NCBI GenBank assembly: GCA_026225945.1
Contig: JAMJFZ010000812.1
Span: 17,966-81,965, forward strand
Direction: 5' to 3'
Length of the DNA: 64,000 bases
Source of the DNA: Cricetomys ansorgei
Taxonomy: Eukaryota; Chordata; Mammalia; Rodentia; Nesomyidae
Part shown: in pieces, positions 1 through 10,405 of the stretch
How the letters are laid out: every line of letters begins with the position of its first letter
How positions within the stretch are numbered: the first letter of the stretch is position 1
Translations under genes and position numbers: made by a program
Notes under the pieces: generated by a model
The model's database searches: none
Seen by the model: only the letters and a program-made list of their open reading frames with translations
Told to the model about the DNA's origin: nothing

Positions 1-74
1 TTTCTGATGATGACCTGGAAGAGAAATTCTGAACCCTGGAAATCCCACTAGTTGACCAGTATTCTATAAATTCA

Positions 75-88
75 CCGCTAGAGGGCGG
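75..88 (+). promoter_or_regulatory. Strong CTCF-like motif
   Basis: CCGCTAGAGGGCGG fits the CTCF core consensus (CCASYAGRGGGCRS) at all but one position. It lies in non-repetitive sequence about 2.3 kb past the Tgfbr2 stop codon, near the 3' end of the gene, where boundary elements are common. Occupancy cannot be read from sequence. Confidence 0.5.
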
Positions 89-751
89 TGAACAACAGCT
101 ACTGGGAGGGCACGGGCAAGCCCTAAGGTGCAAGTAGATTCTGGGAGGGCGTGGGGGGTTCACGGTGTTGCACAGCACACTTCCACGGGGCAGAGTGCAT
201 AGATTTTTGTCCCATCCCCAACTTGACCACGTCTCCTAAGATCCCCCGTGAGCTGTTCCCATGTTCTAGACAGAACAAAAGGCACCCTGATGGTCTTTCC
301 TTCAATCGTGTTCCTATTTGGTTGAAAATAAGTAGCTTCAAAAACACATTTTTTTTTTTAAAAAGAGACTGTTGCTTGCAATATCCACATCTGTTGGTGG
401 ATTAACAAGCTTCCTATTAAAGCTCATTCTTTGATCTCATCCAAGTGGACACAGATTCTACTGGCTCTACATGGGTGTCTTGTGTTCCTCCCCCCCATTC
501 AAATCCTCATTTATAATTTCTGCACAGGTGAGGACCATGCAGAGACCAGTAGCCATAAAGAGGGGTTCTTAAAGCACAGAGTTTCCCTTACAGGGCGGAG
601 GGAACTTAATATGTTTACAAAAGAGACTTGACCTAGTGAGGCTCACACAGGAGGTCCCCTGAGGTTCAATTCACGGTCAGCTTCAAATCACATCAGATAA
701 GGTATGGGCAGTCCAATCTGTTACCAGAGCAAGGGCATAAGCTCACATTTC

Positions 752-1005
752 TATGGTGTGTATGTGTGTGGGTGCCTATGTGTTTGGAGGTCAGAGGTCA
801 ATGTCAGACTTTGTTCCTCGGGATGCTTGGGAGGCAGAGTCTTCTTAGCAGACCAGTGAACTCCAGGGATGTTCACCTCCCCAGTGCTGGGATTACAAGT
901 GTGTTCCACTGAAGACGGCTTTGTCATGGGTTCTGGGGGGGTTGAACTCAAGTCCTCTTGCTTGTGACGCAAGCATTTTTACTTGCTGAGCTATCTCTCC
1001 AGGCT
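752..1005 (-). mobile_element. B4-like SINE in the 3' UTR region
   Basis: Read on the minus strand it begins with a tRNA-derived head (GAGAGATAGCTCAGCAAG) ending in the left-shifted B box, followed by a B1-related middle (TGTAATCCCAGCACTGGG) and a GGCCTCCA/CACAC-type tail. It is diverged, with no clear target duplication seen. Confidence 0.75.
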
Positions 1006-1519
1006 CACAGAAGCACATTTCTTGTCTTGACTAGGGGCAGCAGCTTTCACTTCCAGACTGGGGTGGGCACGGGTCATGGGAAGGAAGTCAGTGTAACAGT
1101 GAGCAGTGAAGCAGCCTAACAGAGTCCACGCCTTCTCGCTGTAAACGATGCCCCCTAGAGGCGTTGCTAGGAACCACCTCCTCGTCTTTGCTAGACTCTA
1201 GATTTTTCTGCCACAGCTCAAATACTTAAAAAGAAGCTCAACTTTTTCAGACGTTGTGCTGACCCAGCCAAACAAGGATTCAAAGTGTCCCTGGACACAG
1301 TAGTACAGTACGGGCCATGCTGTGTCATTCAAATCCTGTCTACTATTTGGGAGCCCAGGAAGATGGAACCCACTGGTGTTGCCATGGCAAGCTGAAAGCT
1401 CCAGCAGGAGAGTGACAGTGAGCCTCCGGGGGTGGGCACAGGGTGCGCCACATCAAAAAAAGGGTAAAGGTGGGAGGAAATAATAGCGACTTAGGCACAG
1501 GAGAAAATCGAAGGACTCA

Positions 1520-1526
1520 AGCTTAT
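1520..1526 (-). promoter_or_regulatory. Candidate miR-21 7-mer site in the Tgfbr2 3' UTR
   Basis: The minus strand reads ATAAGCT, complementary to miR-21 seed positions 2-8, about 850 nt downstream of the stop. The next base is T rather than A, so this is a 7-mer rather than an 8-mer. TGFBR2 is a reported miR-21 target; use of this copy is inferred. Confidence 0.45.
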
Positions 1527-2075
1527 TAGCAGACGATGGGGCAATTTCACCGGGGGGAGAAAATGTCTTCTTTGATTTCGGTTAACTATAAGAGGAAAAA
1601 GATGGGTCAACTTTCTAGGCTATGCCAGATGTTCACAAGTCAGATGTGGGGCTTGGATGTCCAAGACAAGATCAAGAAAAACAAAGGTACATGAGAGACC
1701 CTTGGGACACAGTGGCAGGCTGGGACTTAGCTCCCTGGCTAGGAAAGCATCCTCTTGTAGAGTATAGAGGGTACTTCTTGCATAACCAAGTGTGTTTTGT
1801 GGCCAAAGCAGGCTATGAGGCATGGATCCTTCTCCTGCAATTGTCCCCCCAACCCTGCAGTCAGGGGACCACCGCGTGTGTGATTGTCAAGTGCTAAATG
1901 CTATCCCAGGTCCCTTCCGCTCCATCCTGGAGCTCTCCAGTAAAATCTAAATTCCCCGGAAACCTTTGATCTTTTTCTTTGTCTCCTTGCAGAGTATGGC
2001 TATATAGAGGGAGATATAGACATATATAGATATAGATATATAACATAGCTATTCATATTTACATACAGGCATTAA

Positions 2076-2083
2076 TAAAGTGC
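2076..2083 (-). promoter_or_regulatory. Candidate miR-17/20/93/106 8-mer site in the Tgfbr2 3' UTR
   Basis: The minus strand reads GCACTTTA, a full 8-mer match to the AAAGUGC seed family, about 295 nt after the stop codon. TGFBR2 repression by the miR-17-92 family is established in other mammals. That this particular site is the functional one is an inference from position and sequence. Confidence 0.6.
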
Positions 2084-2375
2084 AAATGTTATTGGCTGTT
2101 GTAAAAATCAATCTCATTTCCTGAGGAAGTGCTAGCACAGCTCACGCCAGGACAACGTCCGAGGCATAGAATGCTTGCTGTCACTCATCCCCTGCTGCCT
2201 CTGCCGCCGCCACTGCTGCTGCCACTGTTGCTGAACATGGGGCAGCGATCGGGGAAGAAGGAAGCAAGTAGTCCTTGGTTTTCCAGAAGCATCGGTCAGG
2301 ACAGCATCCTGTTGCCTCTGGTCTTTGGTGAGAGGGTGGCTTCTGGAGACTTTGCCCAGCCTGCTCAGAAAAAAG

Positions 2376-2588
<213 letters not shown>

Positions 2589-2654
2589 TCAGTGGGTAGT
2601 CTGCGTGGAGTTAGCATCAACACATCATTACTGGAGCCCACAGTTCAGAGCAGG

Positions 2655-2935
2655 GCCCACTCTTTCTATGTGCTCATGTGTTCCCAGGTGAGGGTCAAAG
2701 GTTGATGGCAGGTATCTTCCCTCAACCACTCTCCACCTTAATATTTTGAGACAGGGTTTCCCATTGAACCCAGAGCTCACTGATTTGAGATCCTTCTGTT
2801 TCTTCTTCCCCGGTGCTAGTTTTACAGGTGCACACCACTGCACACAGCTTTTTACATGGGCACCATGGATCCAAACTCAGGTCTTCCTGCTCATTTGCAA
2901 GCCCTTAACTGACTGTGTCATCTCTGCAGTGCCCG
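2655..2935 (-). mobile_element. B4-like SINE
   Basis: Minus-strand element with a tRNA-derived head at the right end (near 2935), a B1-like centre ending with a GAGACAGGG-type complement (2748-2760) and a GACCCTCACC tail. It sits about 100 bp upstream of the exon 7 acceptor in transcript sense. Confidence 0.65.
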
Positions 2936-3302
2936 GGAGCCACCCTTGGTGGCACATGTGTGAAGACTGTAACAAATACACCCATTACGGAGTCTGAGAG
3001 ACCCCCATTTCCCACCTTAGGCTGAGTTCTATTTTTCCTTTGCCTTTCACGACCCCTGGGGTTTTACTCTTTCAGTATGTAACATGGCTGGATCACGGGT
3101 ACCCTTATGGTTGAACAGAACTGGACACCCAAGCCCAGAGTCGGTCAGGCATTAACCTGGGTTCACTTTGTAAAGTCCATACTTCATAGAACGACTCAGA
3201 TGTTGCTTCCAGAACTACCAAGAGTGACGCCATGATGTTCCACTCATCTCCAGTGACATTAAACTAGGCCTGTGACATGGCCATCTTAATATGCCTGATT
3301 AT

Positions 3303-3364
3303 CATATATATATATGTATATATATATCATATGCACACACACACACATACACACACACACACAT
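3303..3364. repeat. (TA)n(CA)n microsatellite
   Basis: Alternating TA dinucleotides followed by interrupted CA repeats in intron 6. Confidence 0.9.
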
Positions 3365-4482
3365 ACATGCTGTGCAGAACAGCGAAGTACTCCACCATTG
3401 CCACTGGCTGGATCTCATTTTGCATCCATAATATTTTTGTTAAAGTCCTTTCTGAAAATTGGAAGGTAAGTAAAGTCTGAGAGTGGAGATAAGATCAGCT
3501 CTTTCCACTTGGAGGCCAACAATGCCCCTGATAATCTCCGTATAGGTGGGGCAGATACACCTAACACTCTTTGTGGAGAGCTGGCCCTTGCATGCTAATG
3601 CCAGCGACTCTCATAACAAAAGGGAGTCCCCCCACCCCCAGTTCTTGATGTAGAATTAATTGCATAATTCACCTAACTGATGGTATTGATTGATGGCCCC
3701 GTTAAGAACAGAGTGTTATTGTTGCTATACCAGAAACATTTATTTTGTTCTGACACTGTAATTACAGGCAGTAAATTAAATTAAATATTAAGCATTACCT
3801 TGAAATCAATAGGGCAACAAATTTCATTAAGAGAAAAAAATGTATTATGCAAATTCTTTCCAGAATTTTTATCATAATGAGTAACAGCTTCATTACAAGA
3901 ACTTCACAGGGGAGTCCTGAAGAGCTGGTGACAGAGTTTCAATGGGATACGCCATTGCGATACCTGCTAATTCCTCAGTTTCTACAAACAGTCTTGCAAT
4001 TTTAGAAACAAAGGCAGTTTGTCTGAGACTCTGACGAAGACCTTGACCCTGGGAATTCTGGCTCACCTACTCCAGGATCACAGGGCTGGCTCTGGGCCAG
4101 GGCTGGCTTGGAGCAGGTTCCCTACTCCATTTGTCTTCCTGACAGTGCCTGGCTTGCTGTTTCTGGCTCACACTTGAACCCTCCTTGCCTTCCGGCAGAC
4201 CTACATGGCCATGGCCTGCAAGGATGAAGGACTTCATCCAAGAGAGCAGTAAAGGGCTACGCTGAGTGGAAAAGAATAATTTTTCCAGAGAGATGGGAAA
4301 ACGCTGTTCTAGCATTTTCTTCACCGAGGCGCTTTCTTGGGTGTATCACACATGTGGCCAACTCTCTCACTCACAACCTATGTTTTTGTCCCTCTCCTCT
4401 GACCTCTGCTTTGAGCAACCTTAACTTCTAGTTCTTGGGAAAGAATGCAAGAGAGCTGTGAGAATGTCACTCAACAGGCTGG

Positions 4483-4625
4483 CCTCCTCCTCCTCCTCCT
4501 CCTCCTCCTCCTCCTCCTCTCTTCCTCCTCCTCTTCCTCCTCTCCTCCTCCTCCCCATCCCCCCTCCTCCCCCTCCCCATACCCCTCCTCCTCCTCCCCA
4601 TCCCTCTCCTACCCCTCCTTCTCAT
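4483..4625. repeat. (CTC)n polypyrimidine tract
   Basis: About 140 bp of nearly pure CCT/CTC triplets with C-rich interruptions. The plus strand is all pyrimidine over long runs, a composition able to form triplex DNA. Open frames across it are compositional artefacts. Confidence 0.92.
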
Positions 4626-5002
4626 CCGCCAGCAAGCTCCTTCATTGATTCCTGCCCGCCACCATAGTGAGCTAGTTTCCTCCTTCCCAGGGCATGCTGG
4701 CAGATATGAGCACACCAACCACCGGTCAGTCCTGCTTACTTCCAACTGCTAAGTGTTTCTTTCTGAAGTTGAAGAAGCCCAGAGGAACAAAGCTGGAGCC
4801 CAGAGGGAATGAGACATAGGTACCCGCTGTGAAGGCATGGGAGTGAACAGCAGACACAGCTAGCAAAATATCTTAACCCTGAATCAAGAGGGCTTGGGGA
4901 AGGTGTCCTGCGCCCCACGGTGGTCATCTGAGAGCTCTCTGAGAATGCTCTCTGACTGAGCTGTGAATGCTACTTACAAGGAAGGACAGGATCATCCACT
5001 TA

Positions 5003-5389
<387 letters not shown>

Positions 5390-5604
5390 TCACTGCGAGA
5401 ACACTTTTTAATGACAGTGGATTAAAATAAGGAAGAAGAGGTAGTGGAGGGATGCTGGGAAATATTCCACGGTGCGTCCCGGCATCATGTTAATAGCTGA
5501 TACGTGGCGAATAACCCCACTTTCCGGTTAATGCAGACACACTCACGTGGGGATACTGTCTCTAAGGAAGGGCACAGGTTCTTCGGAGCTGGTAACGTTT
5601 TATG

Positions 5605-5812
5605 TTTCGTGGCTGGAGCCAGGGCTCTGCATTAAGTGCGTGCGCTTGAAAGAGACCAGAGTTGGGTTCCCAGTACCCAGCCCAGTGTCTTACTTCCTCC
5701 CGCTTCAGCCCCAGGGGAGCTGACGCCCTCTTCTGGCCTTTGTGGGTGCTGCATTCACGGGCACGCATCCATACAGACACACATAATTAGGAAAATAAAA
5801 AAGGTTTTAAAA
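5605..5812 (+). mobile_element. B3-like SINE
   Basis: Diverged copy with the GGTTCCCAGTACCCAG box, the B3 middle CTGACGCCCTCTTCTGGCC and an AAAATAAAAAAGG end. Confidence 0.65.
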
Positions 5813-6149
5813 AGCCATTTGTATTACTAAGTATCTGGTCCTCCATAGGCCCACAGCGTACGAACAGATTCAACAAATGGTGTCGAATTTCATGGGGGAC
5901 ATTAGCCCTTTGGACAGGCAATTCTGAAAGATGCTACCGCCTAGATGGCTCCTTGAAGACATTACTAAAGGAAGTAATTCAGATACTAAAGGGCAAGTAG
6001 TATGTGTTTCCACTCTCCACCAAAACTCACGCTGGAGATTAACCCCCCATCACGAGGCACTAAGAGGGAGAACCAGGTAGGACCTTCGTAGTTGGCTGAG
6101 GGAAATTCCGATTAATGGACTGAAGCCTGTTATTCCAGCAAGTTTAAAG

Positions 6150-6262
6150 CTGCCGTGGCGGCACAAGGTATCATCCCAGCACTTGGGATGCTGAGGCTTG
6201 AGGATCAGGAGTTCAGGGCCAGCCTGGGGTACACAGGGAGACCCAATCTACAACAAGTCAAA
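6150..6262 (+). mobile_element. B1 SINE fragment
   Basis: Contains ATCCCAGCACTTGGGATGCTGAGG and GGCCAGCCTGGGGTACACAG-type B1 segments; the 3' end is truncated. Confidence 0.7.
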
Positions 6263-6591
6263 TAAAACAAGTAAGTCAGTGTCTTTCTCCCCCTGGGCTG
6301 GTGAGCAGAGCAGCACCAGGCCACACTGCTGGGTCTTGCCTCCAGAGCCACGAGCCAAAGACAGCATCTTACTTAATAAATAATGACCCAGCCCCAAGTA
6401 TTGTATTATAGCGGTATGAAGGAGTTAAATCTCTTTAGAGCTAAATTTACACAGAGAAAGAGAGAATGGTGCTTGTCTAGGGGTTAGGAGATGGATGTTA
6501 GGAGATCTTAGGGGAGAGGGGACAGAACTGTAAATGTGGGATTAGTTTATAATCGGTGGAGAGTTCCAGATGGGGAAGACAAATAATGTTC

Positions 6592-6672
6592 TGGGGCTGG
6601 GCGTGTAGCTCAGTGGTAGAGTACTTGCCTAGCACATGCAAGGTCCCAGATTCAAGATCAATCACCACCACC
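6592..6672 (+). mobile_element. ID element (BC1-type tRNA-Ala-derived SINE)
   Basis: Starts GGGGCTGGGCGTGTAGCTC and carries A- and B-box-like segments AGTGGTAGAGTACTTGCC and AGATTCAAGATC. This matches the rodent ID family, with ACC/CA repeats replacing the A tail. Confidence 0.8.
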
Positions 6673-6683
6673 ACAAAGTGTGC

Positions 6684-6795
<112 letters not shown>

Positions 6796-7184
6796 TTTTC
6801 AAGTTCAATCCCCAATACCACAAAATGAGTGTGTGTGGGGGGGGTATAAAACAGCTCAGCGAAAAGTTATGATAGAGCTGAAAGGGAAAGCTGGGTACAT
6901 TCTACATTTCCCTCACAAACATGCAGGATCATTGGCCTTTAACTTCAAGATAATTTTTCTCAATGAGCAACAATCTCAGCAATTCATCTTCTGCGCTCAG
7001 AAGTGAAGATGCTTTCACGGTAAAATGGAATTTAAAAGAGGGATAGCCCGTTTTCTTTTCTTTTTCTCTTCCCTTTTCCCAGAACCACACTTGTGCATTT
7101 ATCTCTTACAGCCTCACCCCAGTAGAAAAGCTTCCAGGATCTTATCTCATCCTTTTACTTGCTGGTTGATTTTTAGAACTAATA

Positions 7185-7300
7185 TCCTTATTTATTCTTT
7201 GACAGTTTCATAAATGTATGCAGTTTATTTTGATCAGATCCTCCCACCACTACTTCCTGCCCACTGAGCTCTCTCGCCCTGATTGTTCCTGCTTCTCATC
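7185..7300 (-). mobile_element. LINE-1 3' end (rodent Lx-type)
   Basis: The minus strand shows the familiar L1 3' terminus: TGATCAAAATAAACTGCATAC, then GAAACTGTCAAAGAATAAA, including an AATAAA signal. The left extent into ordinary sequence is uncertain. Confidence 0.65.
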
Positions 7301-7733
7301 CTTCCTTCTCACCAGACCTGCTCCTCAGTAAGCAATGTCTACCCAGGTCTCTGTCCAGGTCCTATTCTGGCAATGCTGGCCCAAGCCAGCCACCCAGGAG
7401 GGTCTTCCTTCTTTCTCTTTTGGTTTCTGTCTGCCCATCTGAAGAAGGCAAAGCCCCTCTCTGAGATGCATAAAGAATGTTCAGAACCATCTAGCATTAT
7501 GGTGGCCTGATGAAATGCTTCTGTCTTTTCAGAAGGCTTCCTTGCTTTCTCCTTCCCAGGGACCACTTCAGAGAGTGCTCCAGGGACCACAGTCCTCATA
7601 CCCATGCTCAGAAATGACAGGGCAGAACACTGCAACAAAGAACAGGCCCAAAGAACAGAGAAAACATCTCTATGGTTGAATTACTAACTAGGCTAGGTTT
7701 TTTTCACTCTAAGCTCTAGCCCTAAAAGTCATT

Positions 7734-8068
7734 TGTGATGGCTCGTTCTCATGATCACTCTCGCTGGACTTGGAATCACCTAGGAGACACACCTCTGGGT
7801 GTGTCCCTGAGGTTCAGGGAGGATGAAGGACCCTGCTCTGAATGTGCACAACACCATCCAATGGGCTGCAATCCTAAACTAAATAAAAGACACGAGGGAG
7901 AAAGCTGGTTGAATATGTACATTCCCTCAGTGCTTCACGACTATGGACACACAATGTAACCGTCAGCCACCCCTGTTCCTGTATCCACGATGGACTGCAT
8001 CCTCAAACTGTGTGCCTAAATAAGCCTTCCTTTCTTAAGTTGCTTGGTCACAGCTGTCAGTCACAACA
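7734..8068 (+). mobile_element. MaLR-like solo LTR
   Basis: About 335 bp starting TGTGATGGCTCG and ending AGTCACAACA, with the rodent LTR landmarks AATCACCTAGGAGAC, CAATGGGCTG and AACTGTGTGCCTAAATAAGCC. Family name assigned by eye. Confidence 0.65.
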
Positions 8069-8489
8069 CTTATTTTAATGTTTAAGTTCTGTGTGGGCCA
8101 AAGGAAGTTTCCATGGAACACTGGAAAAGGTAGCCGCAGAGTGCCGACGGATTCTCCGGCGGAAACAGAAATGAGGTATATATTCTTTTCCCAAAGCGAG
8201 GGGACGCTTAACTGGGTTTCCCCCTGTTTTTCCCGAGACTTTGGGAACTGTGAGACTTCCTGTGCTCTAAAGCAATACAAGTCCTGCTTCCTCTCTCTGG
8301 CTACAATGGGGAAGTGAGGTCAAGGGTCGCTCTCCAGCAGGACAGGCAGAGACTAACTCTCTGCTGCACTGGGAGGATCAGAGAGCTTGGCTGTCCTCTA
8401 AGCATAAGATGGAAAAATGGGGTGAGGGGCAAAGAACATCACGTGACTCAAACCAGAGGGTGCCTTTCCCTTGAAAGTGACCTTTCAAG

Positions 8490-8640
8490 ATGGCACCCTG
8501 GTGCATGCCTGTCATCTCAGCTCAGGGGAGGCGAGGCAGGAGGATGCTACAACTCTGAAGCCAGCTATGGCTACACAGTGACCTCTAGGCAAACAGTCTG
8601 GGCTACAAATCGAGACCCTCCATTTCAAAAAAGTTCAGTT
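8490..8640 (+). mobile_element. B1 SINE
   Basis: Diverged B1: GGTGCATGCCTGTCATCTCAG, GAGGCAGGAGGATGC and a CTACAAATCGAGACCC end. Confidence 0.6.
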
Positions 8641-8704
8641 AATCGATCTCTCAGGCCCAAAGTGGGGAGAGGGTTTAGAGTGTAAGCATGTTTACATTTA
8701 TTTG

Positions 8705-8733
8705 TTATTAATTAATTAATTAATTAATTAATT
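8705..8733. repeat. (ATTA)n microsatellite
   Basis: Seven uninterrupted TTAA/ATTA tetranucleotides. Confidence 0.95.
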
Positions 8734-8734
8734 G

Positions 8735-8885
8735 TGCACAAGCCATGGTGCACTTGTAGAGGTCAGAGGAGGACAACTTTAAGGAGTCTGTTCTTTCCTT
8801 CCACCACGTGGATCCTGGGAGTTGAACTCAAGATCTCAGACTTGGTGGCAGGGGCCTCTGCTTCCTGAGTCACCTTGAATCCTTG
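8735..8885 (-). mobile_element. B3/RSINE-like SINE fragment
   Basis: The plus strand shows GGTCAGAGGAGGACAACTTT, TTGAACTCAAGATCTCAGAC and a degenerate tRNA head, the usual minus-strand view of this SINE type. Confidence 0.55.
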
Positions 8886-9265
8886 TGAACACTTCAAACT
8901 GACTTTTTCTTTACTCTCCAAAATGCCATATTTGCACAATATATGTTTCAACAGCAGATAATACACGCATGGCTTTTTTTTCTTACCATGGATTTTGTTG
9001 ATTCATCTTCCTACGGTTGTCCCTCATGCTGAACACCCCAGACCTGACCTTACTTACTTCTTCCATGTCTCACAGGTGTACGGACACTTGGCTGTGTTTA
9101 CACACACTTAGCCAACACATCTCTATCCGCCCTGAGCACTAAGGCAGATATGCTAGTGGCTACTTCTGTGGCTATTCCTGCAATCCCATTACCTGTTTTC
9201 TGAGCCTCCATGGCAACCTGGGGACATAAACTGTGCATAGAAGGCCATTCCCTCTGGAAGAGATC

Positions 9266-9332
9266 TTTTTCCCTTCTTTCCTTTCTTCCTTCCTCTCTTC
9301 CTTTCTTTCTTTCTTTCTTTTTTTTTTTTTTT
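9266..9332. repeat. Polypyrimidine (CTTT)n/T tract
   Basis: CTTT/CCTT repeats leading into a run of T. This is the poly(A) tail (read on minus) of the adjacent B1 expanded into a microsatellite. Confidence 0.85.
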
Positions 9333-9473
9333 GAGTCAGGTTTCTCTGTTGTACCTCTTGCTGTCCTGAAACTCACACTCTGAAGACTGGGCTAGCCTCG
9401 AACTCACAGAGATCCACCTGCCTCTGCCTCCAGAGCCTTGGGATTAAAGGCATGCGTCACCACTGCCTGGCCA
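9333..9473 (-). mobile_element. Full-length B1 SINE
   Basis: The minus strand reads as a near-complete B1, from GGCCAGGCAGTGGTGACGC through CCTTTAATCCCAAGGC to CAAGAGGTACAACAGAGAAA and an A-rich tail. Confidence 0.88.
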
Positions 9474-10154
9474 GAAGAGATTTTTCTAACTGCTCCTCAG
9501 TTCTGAATTTCCTTTAATTTTGGCAGATTTTCACCTAGACTCTGAATGAGAAGGACAGCCTCTGAGAAACAGAGGTCAGAGGTTAGACTCCTGAGGGAGA
9601 AGGTCAGCAGGCAGGGAGACCTGTTCTTGGTGGGGGAGCAGCAATGGACTTCACCGGGGATCTCATACTCTGTGCCATAAAACAGGTGTGGGAAGGGAGC
9701 AGAGTGGATGATTGACAGCACATTTGGCAGCCTGGACCCCTTTGGCTCCCAGTCTCACTCCGCCTCAGGGAAAGCATCACATCTGAACTCAGATTGACTC
9801 TAACTACCTAGTTGTCTCTCATGACAGTGCTTAAAAGATTTCAGAAGACGCACATGTTTAAACTCAAAAACAAAATTATTAAATGAAGCTTTCTCGAGAA
9901 GTCAAATCATTGCTGTGCCCCTAGGTTCTCCCAGGAAGGTGGCTTGGTGAGCTTAAAGTGATTTTAATCGTTCCCTGATTGGTTATAAGTGATCGCTTCT
10001 CAATCTACTTTTTATAAAAGATCTGATGAGTTGCCCTCAGTTCAACGGAGAGAAGTTTCAGCAAAGTGTGGCAGAGACGAAATACAGGAAAAACAAATCC
10101 CAGTTGGGCGTCTCTAGCTATACCGGTAGCGTTGCTATGAAAGTCGCTTAGTGA

Positions 10155-10320
10155 GGCGGTGAGATGACTTGGTGGGGTGGGTGAAGGCATCTGCTGAAGG
10201 GCCTGAAGACCTAAGTTCCTTCGCGAGAGCCGCGCGGTGGAAGGGGTGAGCCAACTCCTACAGCTTGTCCTCTGACCTTTACAAGCACCCCATGTGCGCT
10301 GACCCAATAAATAATGTCAC
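10155..10320 (+). mobile_element. Diverged B3/ID-related SINE
   Basis: Weak tRNA-derived head (GGCGGTGAGATGACTTGG), CCTGAAGACCTAAGTTCC B-box region, GTCCTCTGACC and an AATAAATAATG end. Low-confidence family call. Confidence 0.45.
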
Positions 10321-10354
10321 AAAAATTTCAAGTCATTTAGACCCTTTCTTGGCT

Positions 10355-10405
10355 CCTACGTCATCCCGTAGCCTACGTCATCCCGTCATCCCGTCATCCC
10401 GTAGC
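10355..10405 (+). promoter_or_regulatory. Short tandem CGTCATCC array with CRE half-sites
   Basis: CGTCA (the CRE half-site bound by CREB/ATF proteins) occurs at 10359, 10376, 10384 and 10392, each followed by TCC. The first two lie within a 17-bp duplicated TACGTCATCCCGTAGCC-type unit, and an 8-bp repeat follows. It could be a simple local duplication with no regulatory role. Confidence 0.35.

Larger units (their letters stand above)
1..2375 (-). other. Tgfbr2: Tgfbr2 3' UTR and possible downstream flank
   Basis: This region starts immediately after the TAG stop and runs to the left edge. The human and mouse transcripts carry a 3' UTR of roughly 2-2.5 kb, so most of this stretch is probably transcribed. 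I found no AATAAA or ATTAAA on the minus strand between 1 and 2375, only a variant TATAAA (510-515), so the cleavage site may lie outside the window. The region contains a B4-like SINE on the minus strand (752-1005), CAG/CGG-rich triplets near 2190-2235, seed matches for two microRNA families, and a CTCF-like motif near its far end. No protein-coding frame here looks real. Confidence 0.75.

Noticed and set aside
4445..4745. Poly-Leu/Ser/Pro and poly-Gly/Arg frames
   Set aside because: Produced by the (CTC)n tract in three frames.
6592..6672. A functional tRNA gene at the ID element
   Set aside because: Tail and body match the ID SINE; the cloverleaf is degenerate. The same applies to all B3/B4 heads.
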